Positions 56,019 through 63,678 of a DNA stretch of 64,000 nt are shown here, in pieces. Positions within the stretch are counted from its first letter, which is position 1. The number at the start of each line of letters is the position of its first letter. Under the pieces are notes generated by a model. The model did not search any database. It had not been told where the DNA came from and was given only the letters and a program-made list of their open reading frames with translations. The translations under genes and the position numbers were made by a program. The stretch comes from Filimonas zeae (GTDB taxonomy: Bacteria; Bacteroidota; Bacteroidia; Chitinophagales; Chitinophagaceae). The stretch is from positions 769 through 64,768 of the forward strand of contig NZ_BMIB01000001.1 in NCBI RefSeq assembly GCF_014641615.1, read 5' to 3'.

Positions 56019-57515
56019 ATGAAAAGAATTTATATTATAGCAGTTGCAGCGGTTTCCGCTTTATTTATACTGCCTGCCTGTAACAAAAACTGGTTAAGTC
56101 CGGATGTACAGGGTCAGGTATCTACCAGCGATACTACTTTTAATAACCCGGCCAACGCCACTAAGTTTGTGAATGCTTGTTACACGCAGTTGCTGAACTG
56201 GGATGTATCCAGCTTTGGATGGATTGGCTTAACCAGCATTACTTCTGATGATGCGGATAAAGGCAGCTCGCCGGGTGATGTGGGGTCTGATAAAGACCTG
56301 ATGGATGCCATTACCTATACCGCCACTGCCAGCTCTGTAAGCAGTGTATGGTCTGGTTATTTCAGAGGTGTAGCCTATTGTAACCAGGCTTTGTTTTATC
56401 TGCCTCAGTTTACGATTGCTGATAACGTAAGACAGCAGTACCAGGCAGAAGCCCGTTTTTTACGTGCCTATTATTACTTTACGCTGGTTAGAGCTTTTGG
56501 TGATTTGCCTTTGGTTGATACAGTTATCAATGCTTTATCTGAGGCCGGAAGGGTTAAACTGAATACCCGCGTTTCCAAAGATTCTATTTATGCGTTAATT
56601 GAGTCTGATCTGAGGTTTGCTATCAGCGTGCTGCCCACCAGAGATCAGCAGGCGGCTGGTGATGTAGGACGTGCTACCAAAGGGGCTGCTACCGGTTTGC
56701 TGGCTAAAGTAAGCCTGTATGAGAAGAAGTGGCAGCAGGCGCTGGACTTAACCAATCAGATTATACAGGGTGGTGTAGGTACTTACAGTTTGGTGAATGA
56801 TTATACTACTATCTGGCGTGAAGTGGGGGAGAACAGTCAGGAGTCGCTGTTTGAAATTCAGAGCAAGTCTACCACTCCTTATGCAGCAGTACAGCAATAC
56901 TCTGAGGTGCAGGGTATTCGTGGTGCTACCTTTAATGTAACCAATGTGTTTACCGGCTGGGGCTTTAACACGCCTAGTGGCAATCTGGACAGTGCCTATG
57001 AAGCAGGGGATATCAGAAAAAAATCTACCATTATACATATAGGCGATACTTTGTTTGATGATGTGATTATTAAAACGGCCGAGAATGCACGGTATAACTA
57101 TAAGGCTTATCCCAGCAATACTGCGGAAACTTACGGTGGTAACGCGCAATACAGCAATAAAAACATCCGCGTGCTGCGTATGGGGGATATATACCTGATT
57201 AACGCAGAAGCGGCCAACGAACTGGGTACAGGTACTGCTGTTACTTCACTAAACGCGGTGCGTAACCGTGCTAAGCTGGGTAATACCTCTGCTGCTACAC
57301 AGGCGGATATCAGGAATGCCATCTGGAAAGAGAGAAGAGTGGAGCTGGCAATGGAGCACGACCGCTTCTTTGATCTGGTAAGGCAGGGCCGTGCTGGTAC
57401 TGTGCTGCGTGCATTGGGTAAAAGCTTTGTGGATGGAAAGAATGAATTGTTTCCTATTCCGCAACAAGAGATTGATGCAAGCGGTAACCTGCTGCGTCAG
57501 AACCCCGGCTATTAA
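56019..57515 (+). CDS. susD: SusD/RagB-type surface glycan-binding lipoprotein
   Basis: A 498-residue lipoprotein with lipobox LPAC (Cys at about residue 21), so it is surface-anchored and caps SusC. RagB/SusD features include RFLRAYYYFTLVRAFGDLPLV near residue 150 (SusD-like TPR helices), a glycine- and aromatic-rich middle, LLINAEAANELG-type helices and the C-terminal ERRVELAMEHDRFFDLVRQG, ending FPIPQQEIDASGNLLRQNPGY. It binds chains for import through SusC. It lies 12 bases after susC. Confidence 0.96.
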   Translation: MKRIYIIAVAAVSALFILPACNKNWLSPDVQGQVSTSDTTFNNPANATKFVNACYTQLLNWDVSSFGWIGLTSITSDDADKGSSPGDVGSDKDLMDAITYTATASSVSSVWSGYFRGVAYCNQALFYLPQFTIADNVRQQYQAEARFLRAYYYFTLVRAFGDLPLVDTVINALSEAGRVKLNTRVSKDSIYALIESDLRFAISVLPTRDQQAAGDVGRATKGAATGLLAKVSLYEKKWQQALDLTNQIIQGGVGTYSLVNDYTTIWREVGENSQESLFEIQSKSTTPYAAVQQYSEVQGIRGATFNVTNVFTGWGFNTPSGNLDSAYEAGDIRKKSTIIHIGDTLFDDVIIKTAENARYNYKAYPSNTAETYGGNAQYSNKNIRVLRMGDIYLINAEAANELGTGTAVTSLNAVRNRAKLGNTSAATQADIRNAIWKERRVELAMEHDRFFDLVRQGRAGTVLRALGKSFVDGKNELFPIPQQEIDASGNLLRQNPGY

Positions 57516-57595
57516 TATTTTATAACTGCTTATTGCGCATTGCCCGTTTGTATAGAGTGGGTAATGCGCAATATGTATTTTCAGATAGTGTATTC

Positions 57596-58900
57596 ATGAA
57601 AAAACTGGTGTTGATTTTAGCGTTTTGTGTGCCAGTGGCAGCAATGGCGCAACCGAAGAAAGGCTTATCAGATACGGCGCTGCTTGATCTGGTGCAGAAG
57701 CAAACCTTTAAGTATTTCTGGGATTTTGGTCACCCGGTAAGTGGGCTATCCCGCGAGCGTAGTAATGAGTCATTTAACTATGGCCATGAAGTAGTTACTA
57801 CCGGCGGTACGGGCTTTGGTATTATGGCTGTTATTGTAGCTGCCAACCGTGGCTGGGTTAAGCGGGAGGAGGCAGTAAAGCGGCTGTTGAAGATGACTGA
57901 TTTTCTGTCAAAGGCGGATAGTTATCATGGTGTGTTTCCGCATTGGCTGAATGGGGCTACGGGTAAAACTATTCCCTTCAGCCGTAAGGATGATGGTGGT
58001 GATCTGGTAGAGACTTCTTTTCTGTTTCAGGGGCTGCTGTGTGCGCGTCAGTACTTTACTGCCAACACGCCGGATGAAAACCGCCTGCGCAATCAGATTA
58101 ACTGGCTGTGGGAGGGTGTGGAGTGGAACTGGCATACCCGTGGCGGTATGGACCTGCTTTACTGGCACTGGAGCCCTAACAACGGCTGGAGTATGAACTT
58201 TGAGCTGCGTGGGTGGAATGAAACGTTGATTACGTATATACTGGCGGCTTCCTCTCCTTCTTATGGTATTGATGCGAAGGTGTATCATAACTGTTTTGCG
58301 CAGAGTAATCATTTTAAAAATGGTAAATCATTTTATGGTATTACGCTGCCGCTGGGTTTTGATTATGGTGGCCCGATGTTCTTTGCGCATTACTCCTTTC
58401 TGGGGCTGGACCCGAGAGACCTGAAAGACCGGTATGCCAACTACTGGGAGCAGAACAGGAACCATACGCTGATTAACTATGAGCATTGCGTGCGCAACCC
58501 CAATCACTTTAAAGGATACAGTGCCAGCTGCTGGGGACTTACGGCCAGCGATAACTATGAAGGCTATAATGCACATTCTCCTGATAATGATCTGGGGGTA
58601 ATAACGCCTACTGCGGCATTGTCTTCCTTCCCTTATACACCGGAGCAGAGCATGCGTGCAGCAAGGTATTTTTATGATACGGTGGGTAGTAAGCTGTGGG
58701 GTGAGTATGGTTTTGCAGACGCTTTTAGTGAGCAGAATAACTGGTATGCCAGCTCTTATCTGGCCATAGATCAGGGGCCGGAGATTGTGATGATAGAGAA
58801 CTATCGCACCGGTTTACTGTGGAAGTTGTTTATGAGCTGCCCGGAGGTGCAGCACGGGTTGAATAAGCTGGACTTTACCAGCCCCTGGTTAACCAAATAA
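57596..58900 (+). CDS. GH144-like endo-beta-1,2-glucanase (glycoamylase fold, PF10091)
   Basis: A 434-residue secreted protein with signal peptide KKLVLILAFCVPVAAMAQ. The mature part has the (alpha/alpha)6-type blocks of this family: LLDLVQKQTFKYFWDFGHPVSG, EVVTTGGTGFGIMAVIVAANRGW, DLVETSFLFQGLL, NWLWEGVEWNW and MNFELRGWNETLITYILAASS. Tryptophans and Glu/Asp are densely placed in a broad cleft. The founding GH144 enzyme is from Chitinophaga pinensis and cuts beta-1,2-glucan to sophorooligosaccharides. Substrate here is inferred from the family and from the GH3 partner. The ATG at 57596 is the start, since it begins the signal peptide. Confidence 0.78.
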   Translation: MKKLVLILAFCVPVAAMAQPKKGLSDTALLDLVQKQTFKYFWDFGHPVSGLSRERSNESFNYGHEVVTTGGTGFGIMAVIVAANRGWVKREEAVKRLLKMTDFLSKADSYHGVFPHWLNGATGKTIPFSRKDDGGDLVETSFLFQGLLCARQYFTANTPDENRLRNQINWLWEGVEWNWHTRGGMDLLYWHWSPNNGWSMNFELRGWNETLITYILAASSPSYGIDAKVYHNCFAQSNHFKNGKSFYGITLPLGFDYGGPMFFAHYSFLGLDPRDLKDRYANYWEQNRNHTLINYEHCVRNPNHFKGYSASCWGLTASDNYEGYNAHSPDNDLGVITPTAALSSFPYTPEQSMRAARYFYDTVGSKLWGEYGFADAFSEQNNWYASSYLAIDQGPEIVMIENYRTGLLWKLFMSCPEVQHGLNKLDFTSPWLTK

Positions 58901-58918
58901 ACCAATAACCAATATTAT

Positions 58919-59599
58919 ATGATAACCCAACTATGGAAGAAAAAAGGCGCACAGGTGTTGCTGGCGCTATTGTTACTTACAGGTACACCGGCTATGGCGC
59001 AACATCCGCCGTTCTGGAGCGATATTCAACGTTTTAAGAAAGCGGATAGTACACAGCAGCCTGCTAAAAACGGGATACTGTTTGTGGGCAGTTCGTCTTT
59101 TACCAAGTGGACAGATGTGCAGCAGTATTTTCCTGCCTATCCCATTATTAACCGTGGCTTTGGTGGTTCTTCATTGCCAGATGTAATCCGTTATGCAGAT
59201 GCTATCATTTTTCCTTATCAGCCTAAGCAGGTAGTGGTGTATTGTGGTGATAACGATCTGGCTGCATCTGATACGGTATCGGCGGCTACTGTTGCGGCCC
59301 GTTTTCAGCAGTTGTTTCAACTGATACGCAGCCGTATGCCGAAGGTGGAAATAGACTATGTATCTATTAAGCCCAGCCCCAGCCGTGCGCATCTGATGCC
59401 GAAGATGATAGCGGCAAACAGGCAGATACATGCGTTTTTACAAACACAAAAGCGTGCTGCGTTTATAGATGTATTTACGCCTATGCTGAATAAAGACGGA
59501 CAGCCCCGTGCGGAGTTGTTTATTGAAGACAGGCTGCACATGAATGCTACCGGATATGCAATATGGCAGAAGGCCATTCAACCCTATTTGAAGAAGTAA
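58919..59599 (+). CDS. Secreted SGNH/GDSL-family hydrolase of the PUL
   Basis: A 226-residue protein with a signal peptide (LLALLLLTGTPAMAQ). SGNH blocks are visible: ILFVGSSSFTKW (Ser nucleophile about residue 57), IINRGFGGS (Gly), VVYCGDNDLAASD (Asn about 112), and IEDRLHMNATGY (Asp and His about 204-207). The family contains carbohydrate esterases and some lipases. Between a glucanase and a GH3 enzyme it likely removes an ester group such as acetyl or succinyl from the glycan; bacterial cyclic beta-1,2-glucans are known to carry such groups. The substrate itself is inference. Confidence 0.85.
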   Translation: MITQLWKKKGAQVLLALLLLTGTPAMAQHPPFWSDIQRFKKADSTQQPAKNGILFVGSSSFTKWTDVQQYFPAYPIINRGFGGSSLPDVIRYADAIIFPYQPKQVVVYCGDNDLAASDTVSAATVAARFQQLFQLIRSRMPKVEIDYVSIKPSPSRAHLMPKMIAANRQIHAFLQTQKRAAFIDVFTPMLNKDGQPRAELFIEDRLHMNATGYAIWQKAIQPYLKK

Positions 59600-59611
59600 A
59601 AAGAGAGTAAG

Positions 59612-61900
59612 ATGAAAACAGCAATGAAAGCCAGTTATCTGCTGGCAGGCTTAGGTCTGATAGGACTGCCTTTTACGGGTGGCGCGCAGGATGCGAAGAT
59701 GAACGCCTTTGTTACTAACCTGATGGCTAAGATGACAATGGAAGAAAAGATTGGTCAACTGAACCTGGTAACACCCGGTGGCGCTGTAACCGGCGCAGTG
59801 GTGAGTGAGGGTGTGGAAGACAAACTGCGTAAAGGCCTGGTAGGTGGTATGTTTGGTATTACCGGCCCGGAAAAAATACGTAAGGCACAGGAGCTGGCAG
59901 TAAACCAGAGCCGCCTGCATATACCATTGTTGTTTGGTCTGGATGTGATACATGGTCACAAGACGGTATTCCCTATTCCTTTGGGACTATCCTGTAGCTG
60001 GGATACCGCGCTGATAGGCAGAAGTGCCCGTACGGCGGCTATTGAAGCCAGTGCAGACGGGTTAGACTGGGCCTATTCCCCCATGGTGGATATTGGCCGC
60101 GACCCCCGCTGGGGCCGTGTGTCTGAAGGTTCCGGTGAAGACAGCTGGCTGGGCGCTGCCATTGCGCGTGCGATGGTGAAGGGCTATCAGGGCAATGATC
60201 TTACCCGCAACGATGTGGTAATGGCCTGCGTAAAACACTTTGCTTTATATGGTGCAGCAGAAGGTGGGCGTGATTATAACACCACCGATATGAGCCGTAT
60301 TAAAATGTACGAGCATTACCTGCCTCCTTACAAAGCGGCGGTAGAAGCAGGTGTGGGAAGTGTAATGAGTTCTTTTAACGATGTGGATGGTGTGCCTGCT
60401 ACTGCTAACAAATGGCTGATGACTGATCTGCTGCGCAAGCAGTGGGGCTTTAAAGGCTTTGTGGTAACGGATTACACAGCTATCAGCGAAATGATGGCAC
60501 ACGGCCTTGGCGATCTGAAACAGGTATCTGCTTCGGCACTGAATGCAGGTATTGATATGGATATGGTGGCTGAAGGTTTTCTGGGTACGTTACAGCAATC
60601 GCTGGCTTCGGGTAAGGTAACCAAACAGCAGATTGAAACAGCCTGCCGCCGCGTGCTGGAAGCTAAATATAAACTGGGTTTGTTTGCTGATCCTTACCGC
60701 CGTCTGGATGTACAGCGTGCTTCGCAACTGATACTGACAGATGCACACCGGGCGCAGGCACGTGCTACTGCTGCCCGTTCATTTGTATTGCTGAAGAATC
60801 AGGGCCAGGTGTTGCCGCTGCAAAAGAAGGGTACGGTGGCACTGGTAGGGCCACTGGCTGATAACCACCGTAACATGCTGGGTACATGGAGTGTATCGGG
60901 CGATTTTGATAAGAGTATAACGGTACGGCAAGGCATTGAAAATGTAGCGGGCAACGATGTACAGATTCTGTACGCCAGGGGCGCTAACATTTCTGATGAT
61001 ACCGTGTTTGCGAAAAAGGTGAATGTGTTTGGTAAGGAGATAGAGATTGACAGCCGTTCTGCCGATGAAATGGTGAAAGAAGCGGTGGAAACCGCAAAGA
61101 AGGCGGATGTGGTAGTAGCAGTACTGGGTGAAGCGGCAGATATGTCCGGCGAATCCTCCAGCCGTACAGATATCAACATTCCCGGTAATCAGCGTGCGCT
61201 GCTGGAAGCCTTACTGGCAACCGGTAAGCCGGTGGTGCTGGTGCTGTTCAATGGCCGTCCGCTAACGCTGGAGTGGGAGCATGCGCATGTGCCTGCTATT
61301 CTGGATGCGTGGTTTGGTGGTACGGAAGCGGGTAATGCTATTGCAGATGTGTTGTTTGGTAACTATAACCCTGGTGGTAAAGTCACTGCTTCTTTCCCGC
61401 GTAATGTAGGTCAGATTCCGGTGTATTACAACCACAAAAACACGGGCCGCCCTTACAACGGCGAGGCTGAAAGCAAGTTTAAATCTAACTATCTGGATGC
61501 GCCTAACGATCCGCTGTATCCTTTCGGTTATGGCTTAAGCTACACCAGTTTTGCATATGGAGATGTACAACTGAGCACTACCAAAGCAACGGGTAACGCC
61601 ACCGTTACTGCCAGTGTTACAGTGACCAATACCGGCAAATACGCCGGTGAGGAAGTGGTGCAGCTGTATATTGCCGATCCGGTAGCCAGCATTGCCCGCC
61701 CGGTGAAGGAACTGCGTGGTTTTCAGAAAGTACTGTTACAGCCGGGTGAAACCAAAACCGTTTCTTTTCCTGTAACTACTTCTCTGCTGAAATTCTACAA
61801 TACCAACCTGAAGTATGACTGGGAGCCGGGTGAATTTATTATTCAGATAGGCACTAATTCCAGGGATGTAAAGAGCGCTTCTATCAGCTGGGATAAATAA
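59612..61900 (+). CDS. bglX: Periplasmic beta-glucosidase, GH3 (BglX-like)
   Basis: A 762-residue protein with a signal peptide (YLLAGLGLIGLPFTGGAQ). The GH3 N-terminal barrel shows MTMEEKIGQLNLVTPGG, IPLLFGLDVIHGHKTVFPIP, WDTALIGRSARTAA, DPRWGRVSEGSGED and CVKHFALYGAAEGGRDYN. The nucleophile Asp is in GFVVTDYTAISEM near residue 287. The alpha/beta-sandwich domain (VVVAVLGEAADMSGESSSR) and a C-terminal FN3-like domain (EEVVQLYIADPVASIARPVK) complete the BglX form. It would release glucose from sophorooligosaccharides made by the GH144-like enzyme. It is the last gene of the PUL, before a terminator. Confidence 0.94.
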   Translation: MKTAMKASYLLAGLGLIGLPFTGGAQDAKMNAFVTNLMAKMTMEEKIGQLNLVTPGGAVTGAVVSEGVEDKLRKGLVGGMFGITGPEKIRKAQELAVNQSRLHIPLLFGLDVIHGHKTVFPIPLGLSCSWDTALIGRSARTAAIEASADGLDWAYSPMVDIGRDPRWGRVSEGSGEDSWLGAAIARAMVKGYQGNDLTRNDVVMACVKHFALYGAAEGGRDYNTTDMSRIKMYEHYLPPYKAAVEAGVGSVMSSFNDVDGVPATANKWLMTDLLRKQWGFKGFVVTDYTAISEMMAHGLGDLKQVSASALNAGIDMDMVAEGFLGTLQQSLASGKVTKQQIETACRRVLEAKYKLGLFADPYRRLDVQRASQLILTDAHRAQARATAARSFVLLKNQGQVLPLQKKGTVALVGPLADNHRNMLGTWSVSGDFDKSITVRQGIENVAGNDVQILYARGANISDDTVFAKKVNVFGKEIEIDSRSADEMVKEAVETAKKADVVVAVLGEAADMSGESSSRTDINIPGNQRALLEALLATGKPVVLVLFNGRPLTLEWEHAHVPAILDAWFGGTEAGNAIADVLFGNYNPGGKVTASFPRNVGQIPVYYNHKNTGRPYNGEAESKFKSNYLDAPNDPLYPFGYGLSYTSFAYGDVQLSTTKATGNATVTASVTVTNTGKYAGEEVVQLYIADPVASIARPVKELRGFQKVLLQPGETKTVSFPVTTSLLKFYNTNLKYDWEPGEFIIQIGTNSRDVKSASISWDK

Positions 61901-61934
61901 TATTAATAAGTATTAAGTTTCTGACAGAGAAAAC

Positions 61935-61980
61935 AAAGGCCTGTAGATGCTGTACAACGCAGTATTTACAGGCCTTTTGG
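61935..61980 (+). terminator. Terminator of the PUL operon
   Basis: An 11-bp outer stem, aaaggcctgta with tacaggccttt, closes a loop that has a small inner pairing. A short T-run follows. It lies about 35 bases after the GH3 stop. Confidence 0.82.
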
Positions 61981-62018
61981 CTTGTGGGGGAATATTTTTG
62001 AAATATAAAGTCCATATT

Positions 62019-62050
62019 TTTGGTGGACTAATGAGTTCTTCCTATGTTTG
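62019..62050 (+). promoter_or_regulatory. Promoter of the tRNA-Cys-like gene
   Basis: TTTG at 62019-62022, a 20-base spacer and TATGTTTG at 62043-62050 exactly match the Bacteroidota consensus, with the same geometry as the tRNA-Ala promoter. Initiation is expected near 62057, about 5 bases before the tRNA. Confidence 0.75.
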
Positions 62051-62061
62051 CTTCACAAACG

Positions 62062-62132
62062 AGTTACGTGGCCGAGTGGGTAGGCGATGGTTTGCACAAC
62101 CTTCCACGGAGGTTCGAGTCCTTCCGTAACTG
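62062..62132 (+). tRNA. tRNA-Cys-like gene (anticodon GCA) with unusual features
   Basis: A 71-base cloverleaf. The acceptor AGTTACG pairs perfectly with CGTAACT, the D arm is GCC...GGC with GG in the loop, the anticodon stem ATGGT/ACCTT closes a loop TTGCACA with anticodon GCA, and the T arm GGAGG/CCTTC carries TTCGAGT. Oddities: A1-U72 instead of G1-C72, discriminator G where bacterial tRNA-Cys normally has U, a U-U mismatch in the anticodon stem, and C at position 37, which is nearly always a purine. A consensus promoter and a T-run flank it, so it is probably transcribed. It may be a divergent or decayed copy. Confidence 0.65.
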
Positions 62133-62162
62133 CTATTTTTTTGTATGGCAAGCAATCGAAGT

Positions 62163-62190
62163 AAAAGCTGTGTTTCTACACGGCTTTTTT
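62163..62190 (+). terminator. Terminator after the tRNA-Cys-like gene
   Basis: Aaaagctgtgt pairs with acacggctttt (11 bp, one T-G) around ttct, followed by T residues, about 30 bases past the tRNA. Confidence 0.85.
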
Positions 62191-62606
62191 GCATTTGTGG
62201 TAGCCGGGAGCCTTTAGTGTCTGATGTTTCCAGGCCGCTGCTCTTTTCAGCAATAAATATGGTTTGAACGCTTTATCTATGTCTATGGGTAGCAGTTGGC
62301 ATGCGGTATCTATGCTGTATGTATGGAATTGGGTACAGGCATCTACGGAGGATGTACGGAGCATTCATGGGGGATGCATAGGAAATCTATGGAGGAGCTA
62401 CGAAGCATTTATGGCAGCGGGAACGGGTTTCTACAGGGTTACCATGGGCAAATCCGTGTTTGATACGGATGGAACAGGTGGGTAAGTTGGCTGCACTATC
62501 GCCGTGTGTATACCGGCTGTTTACCGTGAGATAAGGGGTAAAGCGTTCAAAATTTTAAGGTGATAATAGCGGCGGATGGCGTAAATTACTGATAGCAATT
62601 TTGAGT
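62191..62606. other. Gene-free spacer with a 44-base-period repeat
   Basis: No credible gene. The 30-mer beginning ATCTACGGAGGA at 62341-62370 recurs as a variant beginning ATCTATGGAGGA at 62385-62414 (25 of 30 bases match; period 44). A weaker echo (atctatgctgtatg) lies near 62308. Nothing else is recognised. Confidence 0.45.
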
Positions 62607-63554
62607 ATGGCTAAACAGACTGGTCCGTTTTTAATCCGATGCACTATTGACGGCGTTTGCTTTTATATAGCAAACGGCGAAGGTTGCGCGCGTACCAGTA
62701 ACCCGCCGGAGGCAAAACGCGTGAAAAAAGCGCCTGCATTTGCGGAGTTCCGCCGGTATTCGGATTATCTGAAGCAGGCTTCGCCGCTGGCATCAGCTAT
62801 GCACAAAAAACTACCCAGGGGCAAACAACGCCATCATTATCAACGGTTAGCTGGCATAGCTATCCGGGGCATGAAAGCTGGTGGCGATAGGGAAACAGTA
62901 GTGCGGCTGATGGAGCAGGAGGCGGAACTGATATGCAACGAGATACACGAAGGGGTAGTAACAGCTGTAGTACATGGAGAGCAGGCCTGGAAGGTGAAAT
63001 GGAAGGATGGCGGGCCGGTGTTGCAAAAGCGGCGCAGGAAAACGGCTATACTTAAGTCTTCTGCCAGCGTGCAGCAGCGGCAGGCGTTTGAGGAATTGAA
63101 AGAGGGAGGGGATTGGAAGTTGGGAGTTGATAGTTTGGAGTTGGGAGTTGATGGGGTAGAGAAGGGAAGCGATTGGAAGTTGGGAGTTGGTAGTTTGGAG
63201 TTGCGAGTGGACGGGGTAGAGAAGGGAGGGGATTGGAAGTTGGGAGTTGGTAGTTTGGAGTTGGGAGTTGACAGGGTAGAGAAGGGAAGCGATTGTCCGG
63301 TGTTTGAGGTGCAGTCAGGGGAAGGGCGGGGCCGGGGAAGCGGGGAGAAATGTGAGGTAGAGCGTGGGGGAGTGAAGGAGCCGGCGTTTGAAGCGCGTGA
63401 AAGTGATCTGTTTAATTTTAGTATACAAAAGCCGCTGGTGCGTTGGCTTGCAGATAGGGCAGTGTGGTGGGCGGATAATGGAGAAGCGGTTGCGAAAGAT
63501 AGGCGGAGAGGGCGTGCAAATGGGCGGCCGTTAATACGTTGGCCTTCCGGCTAA
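62607..63554 (+). CDS. Hypothetical protein with internal 20-residue tandem repeats
   Basis: A 315-residue protein of unknown function, no signal peptide. Residues 1-150 look like a real basic domain: FLIRCTIDGVCFYIANGEG, YSDYLKQASPLASAMHKKLP, LAGIAIRGMKAGGDRETVVR and VVHGEQAWKVKW. Residues about 169-228 are three copies of a 20-residue unit (DWKLGVDSLELGVDGVEKGS and variants), encoded by 60-bp DNA repeats at 63111-63290. The C-terminal part is Gly/Glu/Arg-rich and ends WLADRAVWWADNGE with a basic tail. The repeats may be an insertion. The ATG at 62607 is taken as start; a TTG lies two codons earlier. It is unclear whether the frame beyond the repeats is still functional. Confidence 0.55.
   Translation: MAKQTGPFLIRCTIDGVCFYIANGEGCARTSNPPEAKRVKKAPAFAEFRRYSDYLKQASPLASAMHKKLPRGKQRHHYQRLAGIAIRGMKAGGDRETVVRLMEQEAELICNEIHEGVVTAVVHGEQAWKVKWKDGGPVLQKRRRKTAILKSSASVQQRQAFEELKEGGDWKLGVDSLELGVDGVEKGSDWKLGVGSLELRVDGVEKGGDWKLGVGSLELGVDRVEKGSDCPVFEVQSGEGRGRGSGEKCEVERGGVKEPAFEARESDLFNFSIQKPLVRWLADRAVWWADNGEAVAKDRRRGRANGRPLIRWPSG
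63111..63290 (+). repeat. Three 60-bp tandem repeats within the hypothetical gene
   Basis: Copies start at 63111, 63171 and 63231, each with gattggaagttgggagttg; a fourth is cut off at 63291. They differ at a few positions. Each copy contains shorter echoes of agttgggagttg. The 60-bp period keeps the reading frame. Confidence 0.92.
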
Positions 63555-63678
63555 AGGATGTTGCCATTGTAATCCGGAAGTGTTTATTACAATATTCTCT
63601 TGTGAGACATGGTAGCGGGTACATGTAATGGTTACCCCATTCAATATACCCGCCAGGTTATATTTGTTTCTGAATCTA

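Noticed and set aside
62264..62485. A 73-codon open frame between the tRNA-Cys-like gene and the repeat gene
   Set aside because: It spans the degenerate 44-base repeat and its translation lacks any coherent domain pattern; probably chance.
63111..63290. Regular 60-bp repeats as a possible CRISPR array
   Set aside because: The units are contiguous without unique spacers and keep a reading frame, so they are tandem repeats within a gene.
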